Source: a virus
Strand: one strand, 5' to 3'
DNA length: 25,785 nt
IMG/VR virus record: IMGVR_UViG_3300027906_000137
Span: 1 to 25,785 of that record
The first letter of the stretch is position 1, and every line of letters starts with the position of its first letter. The position numbers and the translations under genes were made by a program. The notes under the pieces are model-generated. The model made no database searches. It saw only the letters and a list, made by a program, of their open reading frames with translations, and was not told the DNA's origin. This document shows, piece by piece, positions 1 to 7,503 of the stretch.

Positions 1-50
1 AATGCAGCCGTAGCTGTGGATATTGCAGCACTGACTGTTAATGGGTCTAT
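1..50 (-). CDS. 5' end of a paralogue of the 162-aa membrane protein (partial)
   Basis: Only the first 16 codons are in the window; the gene runs off the left edge. They read I/M-D-P-L-T-V-S-A-A-I-S-T-A-T-A-A, matching residues 1-16 of the protein at 19940-20428 except for V/I at position 6 and the first codon. The DNA differs at many third positions, so this is a diverged paralogue and not a copied end of the genome. A perfect Shine-Dalgarno (AAGGAGG, 57-63) lies six bases before codon 1, but codon 1 is ATA and there is no ATG, GTG or TTG in frame nearby. It is either a rare AUA start or a sequence variant of ATG. Function unknown. Confidence 0.6.
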   Translation of the reverse strand, partial: MDPLTVSAAISTATAA

Positions 51-61
51 GGTACACCTCC

Positions 62-253
62 TTAGTCAGCGTCTTTAATGGTAAGTGTACCTGCTTTGAC
101 TTGTTTCATAGCTTCGTCATAATAGCGATTGCCTACAACTGTAGGAATAGACAGTATTCTGCCATCTACAGTACATGATATGCTAATATACGGCTCAGTC
201 TTTTTCTCTTCATCCATGTAATCTTTAACATATTTTGCGTTTTTAAATTCCAT
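62..253 (-). CDS. Small conserved phage protein, 63 aa, unknown function
   Basis: I chose the ATG at 253, one base after the stop of the preceding fibre gene and preceded by GTGAG. A longer reading from a TTG at 271 would overlap that gene by 17 bases. The protein is soluble, with a charged N-terminal half and the stretch ISISCTVDGRILSIPTVVGN, which looks like two beta strands. There is no signal peptide or membrane segment. Its place at the end of the fibre array suggests a tail accessory or assembly role, but I recognise no family. Confidence 0.7.
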   Translation of the reverse strand: MEFKNAKYVKDYMDEEKKTEPYISISCTVDGRILSIPTVVGNRYYDEAMKQVKAGTLTIKDAD

Positions 254-254
254 T

Positions 255-1361
255 TTATAACTCACTTTCAAAAGCTAAATAGGCTGATGTTGAATCCCTA
301 GCTATAGCATTAGCTCCTCGTCCTGCTGTTAAAGTGCCAGAACCTGTTGGAAAAGTTACAGCACTCCCCCAAACACTTGGATTATTAATTGTAGGTACAT
401 CCGAAAGAGCAACAGTATCTATAGAATAAGCATAAAATGTATCTGCCGCTGTTGTTTCTAAAACTGGAATATGGTTCATTTCAACAGGAAAATTTTGATG
501 CAACCTAGCGGCAGTAGCGGAGGCATTATGCCCTGAACCCCAATACGAGTAAGCACTCCCTGCTTGCCGTTTTAAATAGTACCTTTGGCACTTTCTAAAA
601 GTAGCCTCATATGGTTCATGCTCAAATTCCGTAGCCTTCTCGCCAATCTCAAGTTGCACTCCAGTAAGGAAGAATGTTCTGCTAGTGCTGTCAAAGAAGG
701 AGGTTGCACTACTATTACCACGATTTGCTGTTGTAGCACTTGCCCAAGCAGATGAATTTGTAGTACCAGATGTAAAGTTTGAACCATCGTGTAGATGTAT
801 TGCTAACTGAAGACTAAGAGCATTATCATCATCTAAAGCACCTGTAGTATCAGCAGGAAAAGTTAATTCTACTCTACTCCAAGAAGTTGTAACAGAAAAT
901 GTTTTACTTATTTGTCTAGTATTATCCGCATCATATAATTCTGCCACATAGGTTGCACTAGCATTTCCTTTAACATAAAAACTTGCTGTTATAGGTTTTG
1001 CATCTGCTGTTCCTTTAGCAATAGACTGAAGATTTTGTCCTTCCATCCTATGTTGCAAATGGAAATACTCAGTAGCCGCTACTGATGTATCAGCCGTAGT
1101 ACAGCTTAATTTTAAACAATTAGCAAATCCACTAGGACCATCAGCAATTATAGCACTTGTAAATCTTCCTGCGGTGTTGCCTAACGAATGACAAAATCTG
1201 TCAGCAGTATTATAAGTAGCACCATCCGCACCAAGACCTGTAGTTGACGTACCTCTTTGTGCCACGTTCATATTTCCATTTATGATAAAATTCTTTGCCG
1301 CTAACGAGCTACCATTGTTCACATTGGCAATTAGTGCCGCTAGTTCTGCCGCTTTACTCAT
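255..1361 (-). CDS. Tail fibre / receptor-binding-like protein, 368 aa
   Basis: This is the longest protein of the fibre array. It starts with a short helical segment (residues 1-20), followed by the KNFIINGNMNVAQRGTS signature near residues 23-39, typical of many phage tail-associated proteins. A beta-rich region follows, with SFYVKG, SWSRVELTFP and GVQLEIGEKATEFEHEPYE (about 125-255) ending in CQRYY. That layout resembles a carbohydrate-binding jelly roll. The last 110 residues are a separate serine/alanine-rich module, possibly the tip. It overlaps the upstream gene by ATGA. A role in host-surface glycan binding is inferred from the fold-like pattern and position. Confidence 0.75.
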   Translation of the reverse strand: MSKAAELAALIANVNNGSSLAAKNFIINGNMNVAQRGTSTTGLGADGATYNTADRFCHSLGNTAGRFTSAIIADGPSGFANCLKLSCTTADTSVAATEYFHLQHRMEGQNLQSIAKGTADAKPITASFYVKGNASATYVAELYDADNTRQISKTFSVTTSWSRVELTFPADTTGALDDDNALSLQLAIHLHDGSNFTSGTTNSSAWASATTANRGNSSATSFFDSTSRTFFLTGVQLEIGEKATEFEHEPYEATFRKCQRYYLKRQAGSAYSYWGSGHNASATAARLHQNFPVEMNHIPVLETTAADTFYAYSIDTVALSDVPTINNPSVWGSAVTFPTGSGTLTAGRGANAIARDSTSAYLAFESEL

Positions 1362-1744
1362 GCTAAATCTCCGTGTACCGTAACGGCATTATCTGCATCT
1401 TGTGCAGTACCATTATTATCTGCAAAACTTATCCTATAGCTAGATGTTGCTCTTAATTTATTCCACACAATTCTAGTATTATCTTCAGCACCAGTAGGCA
1501 CAGCAGAAAAATTTGTGTTACCAAGATTAGTGCTTACAGCATAACTATAATCCCCTGTACCATTATCTGTACCACCAGATACATTTAAACTATCTGCAGG
1601 ACTTGCAGAACTACTGGCTAACACCCATGATTTAGCTAAACCCTGCTGTAGATTAGTCGTAGTGCTATTACCTTCACCTGTGACTGCAATGCTACCTGCT
1701 GTGCTAACTCCTGTGAGTGTATTTACTTTGAGTTCAGATGCCAT
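1358..1744 (-). CDS. Fibre-array protein, GDLA-ending family, copy 1 (128 aa)
   Basis: One of three paralogues with 5335-5742 and 5742-6176. The first 40 residues (LKVNTLTG, AGSIAVTGEG, STTTNLQQGLAKSW) closely match those of 5742-6176, and all three end in V/I-x-G-D-L-A. The middle (DNGTGDYSYAVSTNL) matches the NGTGDYTHTYSNAM of the second copy. This copy lacks the NGTGTIAHRDSFN segment of the other two, so the centre has diverged. No membrane segment. Translation is coupled to its neighbours (TAATG upstream, ATGA downstream). Likely a short trimeric fibre or tip subunit; the function is inferred from context. Confidence 0.75.
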   Translation of the reverse strand: MASELKVNTLTGVSTAGSIAVTGEGNSTTTNLQQGLAKSWVLASSSASPADSLNVSGGTDNGTGDYSYAVSTNLGNTNFSAVPTGAEDNTRIVWNKLRATSSYRISFADNNGTAQDADNAVTVHGDLA

Positions 1745-2700
1745 TACTTAGCCTCCAGTACCGCTATACGAGCCTCTAATTCCTGTATGGTTTTAACAAG
1801 AAGTGGTACTAATTTTGACTGGTCGATGCCTTGTGGCTCAATATTTCCATCTTTATCTACAGCGTCTTTTTTACCAATAATAGCTTCTGGCACAATGCTA
1901 CTTACTTCATGGGCTAAAAATCCATCTACTGTTGTATCTTTGTCTGCCTTGAAGTTAAACCTACTTGGCTTGAGTTGTTTTAACCTTGATGTAGCATCCC
2001 AATCTGTAACTACATTTTCTTTTAAACGATAGTCTGAAGTTGTATTGAAGGAAGTTGATGAGCCGTTGGTAGTTATTGAACCTATTGCGGAACTATCTCT
2101 ATAAAAATACATCAAACCACTGACATTAGACCCAGTTTTGAGATACATAACTGCATATCCACCTGCTGTATTTGTATGAAAATATCCTGCATAGCCATCA
2201 GTTGTTCCTGAGTCAACCGCAAGTTTAGCATAGCCATAAGCTACTCCCATCTCTACAAGGCCTGCACTGGTTATTCTCATACGTTGTGCAACACCCGCAC
2301 CAGACTTAGCAGTAGCAAAAACTAACGTACCTACACGACTAGTACCAGTTCCATCAGCATCACCATGAACACCATAAATAGCCGAATCAATTCCACCTGC
2401 ACTATTTTCAAAGTATAGGGTAGAGTAATTACCATCTGTCGTACCTGTGTTTTTAAGAGATAATGCCGCACCTGCACCTGAATCTACGTTAGTGGTGTTT
2501 TCTGAACTTGCTAAAGTAGTATGTGTAGTTGCAGTAGCCGCAGAAGTAGTCCCTAACATTAATCTACCAGTGCTATCAATACGCATACGTTCTGTATTTG
2601 CTGTCTTTACTGCAACAACATCGTTTGTTGAGAGGTCAACTCCGCTATCGTTGTCTCCACCTTCGTTATGTATTTTGTCTACTCTAATTTCACTTGTCAT
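1744..2700 (-). CDS. Tail fibre with C-terminal S74 intramolecular chaperone domain, 318 aa
   Basis: The N-terminus carries the short tag MTSEIRVDKI shared by other proteins in this array. A beta-rich shaft contains two copies of an RMRI-x-S-x-G motif (about 38-50 and 139-152). From residue 222 there is a typical Peptidase_S74 domain: SDYRLKENV, FLAHEVSSIVPEAIIG, DKDGNIEPQGID, and a final coiled coil QELEARIAVLEA. In this family the domain trimerises and folds the fibre, then cuts itself off. The serine of SDYRLK (S222) and the lysine five residues on (K227) fit the known Ser-Lys dyad, so cleavage just before S222 is predicted. The mature fibre would be about 221 residues. Confidence 0.9.
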   Translation of the reverse strand: MTSEIRVDKIHNEGGDNDSGVDLSTNDVVAVKTANTERMRIDSTGRLMLGTTSAATATTHTTLASSENTTNVDSGAGAALSLKNTGTTDGNYSTLYFENSAGGIDSAIYGVHGDADGTGTSRVGTLVFATAKSGAGVAQRMRITSAGLVEMGVAYGYAKLAVDSGTTDGYAGYFHTNTAGGYAVMYLKTGSNVSGLMYFYRDSSAIGSITTNGSSTSFNTTSDYRLKENVVTDWDATSRLKQLKPSRFNFKADKDTTVDGFLAHEVSSIVPEAIIGKKDAVDKDGNIEPQGIDQSKLVPLLVKTIQELEARIAVLEAK

Positions 2701-2704
2701 TTAT

Positions 2705-3199
2705 TTATCCTATTAAATATCCTTCAAAACAAGGGTCGTATTGGGGGTTTGTATCAGAGTATGCAAACTCACCACCTATATTTACTTTAATTTCGTCACC
2801 TGAACTTAATAGTGAAGTGGAGTTTCCAACAAGAGTAGCATGGAAATTAGTAGCCGCACTATAAAAATAAAATCTACCTCCAGGCAAAGCACTACCATTC
2901 AAAAGAAAATCGCCATACGGATACTCACCAGCGGTATTTGCACTACCAGTGTTATTAGTAGAAGTCAAACACCTAAACATAATATGATAAAGACCAGTAG
3001 TAGGGACAGTAAATATCCCAGTTGATGTATTATAATTCCCACCAATATCAAAGTCTTCTGTTTCAAACACTAAAACTCCAGTGTCACCATGACCACCAGT
3101 TGAACCTGCAATTCTAGCTCTAAAAGCAGGTCTATCAGGTGTTAAAAAGCCTTGACCTGTTCTACCTTCAATGTTGTCTAATACAAGTTTACTTGTCAT
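2705..3199 (-). CDS. C1q-like jelly-roll fibre protein, copy A (164 aa)
   Basis: The start is the ATG at 3199, which overlaps the upstream stop as ATGA and has GGAG before it; a TTG further up is less likely. The N-terminal tag MTSKLVLDNIEG is followed by TPDRPAFRA, then a C1q/TNF-like pattern: YNTSTGIFTVPTTGLYHIMF, then GDFLLNGS, and the closing CFEGYLIG. Metazoan and bacterial C1q domains share the F-x-x-P-x-x-G-x-Y core and a C-terminal F-x-G-x-L. It is one of three such proteins here. Trimeric C1q heads bind varied ligands, so a fibre-tip adhesin is a reasonable inference. Confidence 0.8.
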   Translation of the reverse strand: MTSKLVLDNIEGRTGQGFLTPDRPAFRARIAGSTGGHGDTGVLVFETEDFDIGGNYNTSTGIFTVPTTGLYHIMFRCLTSTNNTGSANTAGEYPYGDFLLNGSALPGGRFYFYSAATNFHATLVGNSTSLLSSGDEIKVNIGGEFAYSDTNPQYDPCFEGYLIG

Positions 3200-3660
3200 A
3201 CTATACTCCAATGTCCTGCAACAGTTACAGTGCTGGATGAATTAATTGTTATTGGTCCTGCCGATAATCCATTTGTACTACTATCTATACTTATATCTGT
3301 TTCTACTGTAGCACCATTAGTTCTGATGATTGAGTTGTTACCTAAGAATGGATAGCGTGTATCTGCCTGTGTCTTAGTGTAGCTATCAGCTACGTCAAAC
3401 ACATCGTAGACTACCATCTCAACTACGTCATTAGCTGATGCTGAACTTTCTAGTACAACTGTTGTACCTGTCGTAGCGGTATAGTCGGTTGAAGGTTTGA
3501 GTAACACCCCATTTTGATAAACGTCCATATACAAACTATCTGGATAGCTAAGTGTTAGCGAATTGCTATCACTGCCACTAAAAGAAGTCTGTGCTGCAGT
3601 CGCTTGGTATATATAGCGATTACGGACTGAGTTCTTTGGTGCTTTACCTATGTATGGCAT
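3196..3660 (-). CDS. Tail-fibre-like protein with MPYIGKAP N-terminus, 154 aa
   Basis: The N-terminus MPYIGKAPKNSVRN is common in marine phage fibre proteins. A small beta domain follows (about 20-90: QTSFSGSDSNSLTLSYP, DVYQNGVLLKPSTDYTATTGTTVVL), of the type also present in the protein at 6701-7156, then VYDVFDVADSYTKTQADTRYPF and a beta-rich tail ending GHWSIV. The domain pattern resembles virion-attachment domains at the N-terminus of larger fibres, but here it stands alone as a short ORF. It overlaps both neighbours (TAATG and ATGA). Confidence 0.7.
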   Translation of the reverse strand: MPYIGKAPKNSVRNRYIYQATAAQTSFSGSDSNSLTLSYPDSLYMDVYQNGVLLKPSTDYTATTGTTVVLESSASANDVVEMVVYDVFDVADSYTKTQADTRYPFLGNNSIIRTNGATVETDISIDSSTNGLSAGPITINSSSTVTVAGHWSIV

Positions 3661-3923
3661 TACTTCTCTCTATCTGCTCTGTTCTTATAATCACTTCTTG
3701 CCGTAACTAATTTTACAAAGTCTGCTTGATTGCTTGGGATTGGGTCTGTAAAACTACTGTCGTTCATCAGATTTGTTGTCCACTCTGACTGCATCCTTTT
3801 CCATGCGTTATTTACTTTTCCTGTCATTGCCGCTTGTAGCCACGCATCTAAGTCTAGTAAATCGTTTTTTAATATTGTTTGTTCTGTGTCTGAAAGTTCC
3901 ACAGTTAATGTTAGTTTTGCCAT
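3660..3923 (-). CDS. Small conserved protein, possible tail-fibre assembly factor, 87 aa
   Basis: A compact, mostly helical protein: a short beta start (MAKLTLTVELSDTEQ), a helix with LLDLDAWLQAAMTGKVNNAWKR, then DPIPSNQADFVKLVTARSDYKNR. Similar short proteins sit among fibre genes in marine phages. There are no membrane segments and few glycines, which sets it apart from the beta-rich, serine/threonine-rich fibre proteins around it. A chaperone or connector role is possible but not shown by any motif. It is coupled to the next gene by TAATG. Confidence 0.65.
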   Translation of the reverse strand: MAKLTLTVELSDTEQTILKNDLLDLDAWLQAAMTGKVNNAWKRMQSEWTTNLMNDSSFTDPIPSNQADFVKLVTARSDYKNRADREK

Positions 3924-3933
3924 TTGTTTCTCC

Positions 3934-4452
3934 TTAACATGCTAAAAAGCCACTAAAAAAACTATTAGTTTGTACATCCATTTGTGAAGACCCTGAGTTA
4001 TGCAGGTCAAGCCTAACATATGCTGTGTCACTTGCATCCATGTCTGCTAAAATAGCTAGCTTAAATACAAAATAATGTAAGTCACCACTAAAATCTGGTT
4101 CTATTATGTCGTAGTAAGTTCTGTTAGATGTAAGAAGAGTACACTGCACCCAACTAGTAGCAGTATCCAAATGTTGAACATATATATGAACATTTAGCTG
4201 ATATCTACCTGTTACAGGAGCGGTAAAAGTATTGGATGCAAAATCTCCATTTTGGTCATATATTTCTGTTCCAAATACTATAGTCGTATCTGCATTTATT
4301 GGAATATTATCTTGAGAAGATGCAGGTTGTACTAAAAAAGCAGGTTGTAATGGCTTGGTCATAATACCATCAGTATCTAATACTAAGGTATTACTCCCTG
4401 CTAGAGTTGTCTGAGTACCTAGTCCTCGTCCTGTAACTTGTGTTAGTGCCAT
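3934..4452 (-). CDS. C1q-like jelly-roll fibre protein, copy B (172 aa)
   Basis: The N-terminal lead MALTQVTGRGLGTQTTLAG differs from the other tags and is followed by the linker MTKPLQPAFLV, where PAF aligns with the RPAF of copies A and C. The C1q-like core is NTFTAPVTGRYQLNVHIYV, with the closing FFSGFLAC. The most diverged of the three C1q-like proteins in this window. No signal peptide or transmembrane segment is visible. Likely a trimeric adhesin subunit. Confidence 0.78.
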   Translation of the reverse strand: MALTQVTGRGLGTQTTLAGSNTLVLDTDGIMTKPLQPAFLVQPASSQDNIPINADTTIVFGTEIYDQNGDFASNTFTAPVTGRYQLNVHIYVQHLDTATSWVQCTLLTSNRTYYDIIEPDFSGDLHYFVFKLAILADMDASDTAYVRLDLHNSGSSQMDVQTNSFFSGFLAC

Positions 4453-4462
4453 TTACTTATCC

Positions 4463-4834
4463 TTATGCGTAAGGGCTAGTACCCAATGTGCTTGTATCCC
4501 AAGCTGCTTTTAGCTTGGTAATATTATCTGCCGCATCTATAGCAGAGGTAGATGTTGCATCTCTCAATGCTTTCTTCTTTGTAACACACGCTGATTGTGC
4601 AGAACTATCTCCAGCTTCTAATGCTTTCATATAAACAACATCTTCAGCGTCTAATAGAGGTTGACGTACACTCCTAATTTTGTCTTTGAAGATAGCTTTT
4701 GCCTTTGTCATATCCTCTGTAATAACATCACCGTTCAGGACCCACGCTCCTCGAAAGTGTCGGTCAGAAGGTTTCGTTACACTTGAGGCATCTGCCGTAT
4801 TGCCCTTCATGTCTGTGATATAAGATTTCGTCAT
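4463..4834 (-). CDS. Tail-fibre assembly chaperone-like protein, 123 aa
   Basis: The second half is helical with the pattern AKAIFKDKIRSVRQPLLDAED, then MKALEAGDSS and KKKALRDAT. It resembles the R-x-x-L-x-x-x-D...A-L-E-x-G-D...A-L-R-D signature of phage tail assembly chaperones and tail-fibre assembly proteins. The N-terminal half (SDRHFRGAWVLNGD) may bind the fibre. It sits inside the fibre array, as such chaperones usually do. The match is by pattern only and the family is very diverse, so the call is moderate. Confidence 0.6.
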   Translation of the reverse strand: MTKSYITDMKGNTADASSVTKPSDRHFRGAWVLNGDVITEDMTKAKAIFKDKIRSVRQPLLDAEDVVYMKALEAGDSSAQSACVTKKKALRDATSTSAIDAADNITKLKAAWDTSTLGTSPYA

Positions 4835-4846
4835 AGTTTTACTCCT

Positions 4847-5338
4847 TTATGCCGCTACTTCATTGTTTATAACAAGATCCTCGCTAATTTGCCAAGCATT
4901 TCGCCATTCACGAGTTCCAGGTAATTGATCTTTCTTACAGATCACCATCTTGGGTTTGTTCGATTTATCCCAATCTCTCCACACCGTTTCTGGTATATCC
5001 TTCATTATTAAATATTCTATTGCTTCTTCTTCTGTCATAGCGTCAATAGGTTTCATATTGTGTAGAAGCTCTGGACCTCGTGTATGCTTTACAAAGTCAG
5101 GCTTGTTTTCATCTTTCTTCAGTTCCCAATAGGATTGTACTGGTGGTAGTATCCCACCCTGTAATGCACAAGCCATCCAGTTAGGGTCTGGGTGTGTAAC
5201 TTTAGCAGGGTTTTCCATATCGTTAGGGTCTTCCCATACTATGCAATACTCACTCCTGTAAGGCTCTAGCTTTTCTTTCGCCCAACATAGACGCTCCCAC
5301 AAGTGTGTGCCTTGAAACTCTGGTGTTTCTATTGTCAT
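4847..5338 (-). CDS. Conserved phage protein in the fibre array, 163 aa
   Basis: Rich in tryptophan and charged residues, quite unlike the low-complexity fibre proteins on either side. Notable segments are WERLCWAKEKLEPYRSEYCIVWEDP, HPDPNWMACALQGG and TEEEAIEYLIMKDIPETVWRDW. Similar proteins occur among tail genes of marine phages without an assigned function. It is probably a soluble assembly factor or a minor tail protein. It overlaps the next gene by ATGA. Confidence 0.65.
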   Translation of the reverse strand: MTIETPEFQGTHLWERLCWAKEKLEPYRSEYCIVWEDPNDMENPAKVTHPDPNWMACALQGGILPPVQSYWELKKDENKPDFVKHTRGPELLHNMKPIDAMTEEEAIEYLIMKDIPETVWRDWDKSNKPKMVICKKDQLPGTREWRNAWQISEDLVINNEVAA

Positions 5339-5742
5339 GCTAAGTCTCCGTGAATTGTTACTGTAGCTATTACAGCATCAGCATAGTTCATAGTATCATG
5401 TCTATTAGTGGCATGTCTCATACTGGTAGTTGTAAATGTGTCATCAATTACACCGCCAAGAAAACCGAAGTAGCTATTTACTCTAGCAAATCCACCATTC
5501 GCTTGGTTTACAGAAGCCATAGCATTACTGTAGGTATGAGTGTAATCTCCTGTTCCATTATCTGTTATTGAACCAACATTAAAGCTGTCTCTAATTGCGA
5601 TTGTGCCTGTACCATTAATGTTATTCCACACTTTAGCCACACCATTAAATACATAACTCGTATCTATAGACTTCTCAGTGCCAGTATTTACTTGGTCAGA
5701 CGTTGTGAGCGTGTCAAATGCTATTGTTCCATGTGCTACCAT
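5335..5742 (-). CDS. Fibre-array protein, GDLA-ending family, copy 2 (135 aa)
   Basis: A paralogue of the next upstream gene: VAKVWNNINGTGTIAIRDSFN, then ITDNGTGDYTHTYSNAMAS, ending VTIHGDLA. It lacks the TLTG...GLAK N-terminal segment of the other two copies and instead starts MVAHGTIAFDTLTTSDQ, so the N-terminal anchor has been exchanged while the body is conserved. It starts at a TAATG overlap directly behind its paralogue, consistent with tandem duplication. Confidence 0.75.
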   Translation of the reverse strand: MVAHGTIAFDTLTTSDQVNTGTEKSIDTSYVFNGVAKVWNNINGTGTIAIRDSFNVGSITDNGTGDYTHTYSNAMASVNQANGGFARVNSYFGFLGGVIDDTFTTTSMRHATNRHDTMNYADAVIATVTIHGDLA

Positions 5743-6176
5743 TATGCTAAGTCTCCATCTACACTAACAAAATTTAATTCCGCATCTTGATAAGCACCTC
5801 CTGACTCAAAAGAACCTAAACTTGTATTAGAAGCTGTATTACCTGTCATGCTACTATGAGATGTTCCCACAGGACAAAAAGCCGATGAGTTGAAATTATT
5901 AGTAGCATTATACGCATTACTATTTGCAGTAGGACAATGATTTGCACTTGCCATATTTGATGTAAAATTTATATCGTATTGACCTGTTCCTTGGTCAGTT
6001 AAAGTACCACAATTAAAGCTATCCCTGTGTGCGATAGTTCCAGTGCCGTTAAAATTAGTCCACGCTTTAGCTAATCCCTGTTGCATATTCGTAGTTGTAG
6101 AACCACCTTCGCCTGTCACCACGATAGAACCTGCGGATGTTTTGCCTGTTAGTGTGTTTAGTAAGAGTGTACTCAT
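5742..6176 (-). CDS. Fibre-array protein, GDLA-ending family, copy 3 (144 aa)
   Basis: Combines features of the other two copies: the N-terminal tag MSTLLLNTLTGKTSAGSIVV with GLAKAW as in copy 1, and the core NGTGTIAHRDSFNCGTLTDQ with GTGQYDINFTSNMAS as in copy 2, ending VSVDGDLA. The region between core and end (asparagine- and serine-rich, with two cysteines) is variable and may be the ligand-facing part. It is four bases from the next gene. Likely a short virion-surface protein. Confidence 0.75.
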   Translation of the reverse strand: MSTLLLNTLTGKTSAGSIVVTGEGGSTTTNMQQGLAKAWTNFNGTGTIAHRDSFNCGTLTDQGTGQYDINFTSNMASANHCPTANSNAYNATNNFNSSAFCPVGTSHSSMTGNTASNTSLGSFESGGAYQDAELNFVSVDGDLA

Positions 6177-6179
6177 GTT

Positions 6180-6704
6180 TTATCCTATTAAATACCCACC
6201 AAAATGACTACTCGTACCTGCCGCTCCTCCACTTCCAGGGTAATAACCAGAAGCTGTATCATCCGCATGATAATAATATGCAGCAACAGTATCATTTGCA
6301 GCTAAATTTAATACATCATAAATTTGCCCTGTCCGTGACATCCCTGTACCACTAGAGTCAAGAATAAGATTACCAGAATATCTAGCATCATTTTTATAAA
6401 GATATATATACCTTGTACCACCAGAAGCATGAGAATAAGCTATTGCCCAAAAGTAATACAAACCTGATACTGGAGCAGTAAATTTGTAAGTACTAGTATT
6501 ATAGTGACTTCCAATATTGTAATCTGTAGTATTAAAAGCCATTATTGTAGTTGTATTGTGAGTTATTTCAATCCATGAAGTTCCTGAATTATACGCTCTA
6601 AATGCAGGTCTAGCAGGAGTTAGTACTCTACCACTGCTATCCATTGTTAAACCATCTGCACTGCCTCCAGAACTTCTTATAGCATCTACTTTTAATGTAC
6701 TCAT
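6180..6704 (-). CDS. C1q-like jelly-roll fibre protein, copy C (174 aa)
   Basis: The clearest of the three C1q-like proteins. The N-terminal tag MSTLKVDAIRSSGG is followed by DSSGRVLTPARPAFRAYNSG, then the core FNTTDYNIGSHYNTSTYKF with TAPVSGLYYFWAIAYS, YIYLYKNDARY, and the closing SSHFGGYLIG. The F-x-A-P-V-x-G-x-Y-x-F motif and the F-x-G-Y-L end match the C1q family consensus. At about 140 residues the domain is full length. The glycine-rich GSGGAAGTSS loop near the end may be exposed. Probable trimeric receptor-binding head. Confidence 0.85.
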   Translation of the reverse strand: MSTLKVDAIRSSGGSADGLTMDSSGRVLTPARPAFRAYNSGTSWIEITHNTTTIMAFNTTDYNIGSHYNTSTYKFTAPVSGLYYFWAIAYSHASGGTRYIYLYKNDARYSGNLILDSSGTGMSRTGQIYDVLNLAANDTVAAYYYHADDTASGYYPGSGGAAGTSSHFGGYLIG

Positions 6705-7156
6705 AGTACTACTAGCCTCCCACCTGATTCAATCGTTAGTGTTACACCAGAAGCAACAGACAAAGTTCCTGTTGCATTAGCGTTTTCAGTTGCCAATATA
6801 GTAAGATCAGAAGTTAGAGACTGTGCATTAGTCCTAAACAAACCCCCTGCCTTAAAATTACCTTTGTTTTCTGCGGCAGGTGTAACTGTCTCAAAAGTTC
6901 TGCCAAAGAACATTACAAAGATGTTATTACCTGAATTAGAAGAAGGTGCGGCAGTAAAAGTTAAAGTTACTCCATCAGGTACGGTATAAGCTCCAGTAGG
7001 CTCTTGAACCACTCCGTCTACGGAAACCACAATATCTTGCTCAGAACTTACCGTATTATTTAAAGTGAAAGTAGTAGTGCTACCATCCCCACTAAACTCT
7101 TGTCTTGTAGGTAAACTAGAGAAAGCCGTTGATGGACTTGTGCCATAATAAGGCAT
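6701..7156 (-). CDS. Tail-fibre N-domain-like protein, 151 aa
   Basis: The first 90 residues (MPYYGTSPSTAF, RQEFSGDGSTTTFTLN, VVSVDGVVQEPTGAYTVPDG, NIFVMFFGR) form a small beta domain recurrent at the N-terminus of phage fibres, also seen in the protein at 3196-3660. The rest (RTNAQSLTSDLTILATENAN, SVASGVTLTIESGGRLVVL) has the regular short-strand pattern of a beta-helix or fibre tip. It overlaps both neighbours, ATGA downstream and TAATG upstream. It could attach other short fibres to the virion. Confidence 0.72.
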   Translation of the reverse strand: MPYYGTSPSTAFSSLPTRQEFSGDGSTTTFTLNNTVSSEQDIVVSVDGVVQEPTGAYTVPDGVTLTFTAAPSSNSGNNIFVMFFGRTFETVTPAAENKGNFKAGGLFRTNAQSLTSDLTILATENANATGTLSVASGVTLTIESGGRLVVL

Positions 7157-7494
7157 TAGCTTGTAATCTCCATAATTGATAGCACAGTATCTAGTGAGTC
7201 TGCGGTGTTAGAAGCAACTTGTAAGGTATCTCCTGACTCCATAATAATCTTATTACCCCCCATATATTCAAAACTAGATCCAGCAGGGATCGGTATGGCC
7301 TTTGCCAAGAAAACAGACTGACCTGCCATTAGTTTTATATCGGCTGTAATTTGGCTTGAAGTCGTGTTGGCTAGAGTTAATCCTATAACAACCGTTGCGG
7401 TAAGATTTGTAGTATTTGCCGTATACACGCTCATTAGTGCATTAGCAGAAGTATTGGCTCCACTATACACTTTATTTTTAAAGGTATTAGCCAT
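7156..7494 (-). CDS. Conserved virion-associated protein, 112 aa
   Basis: A beta-rich protein with the pattern TATVVIGLTLANTTSSQITADIKL, then FLAKAIPIPAGSSFEYM, MESGDTLQVAS and DTVLSIMEIT. The alternating hydrophobic strands and the LESGDT-like motif recur in a family of small structural proteins of marine phages, probably a single beta sandwich. No membrane segment. Exact role unknown; the context says tail or fibre. Confidence 0.7.
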   Translation of the reverse strand: MANTFKNKVYSGANTSANALMSVYTANTTNLTATVVIGLTLANTTSSQITADIKLMAGQSVFLAKAIPIPAGSSFEYMGGNKIIMESGDTLQVASNTADSLDTVLSIMEITS

Positions 7495-7503
7495 TATCTA
7501 CTC

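Noticed and set aside
1-78. Plus-strand reading NAAVAVDIAALTVNGSM to a stop at 76-78, resembling the end of a fibre protein
   Set aside because: It would be the only plus-strand gene here, it overlaps a minus-strand stop, and the minus strand gives a far better match to a protein in the same window with a perfect SD.
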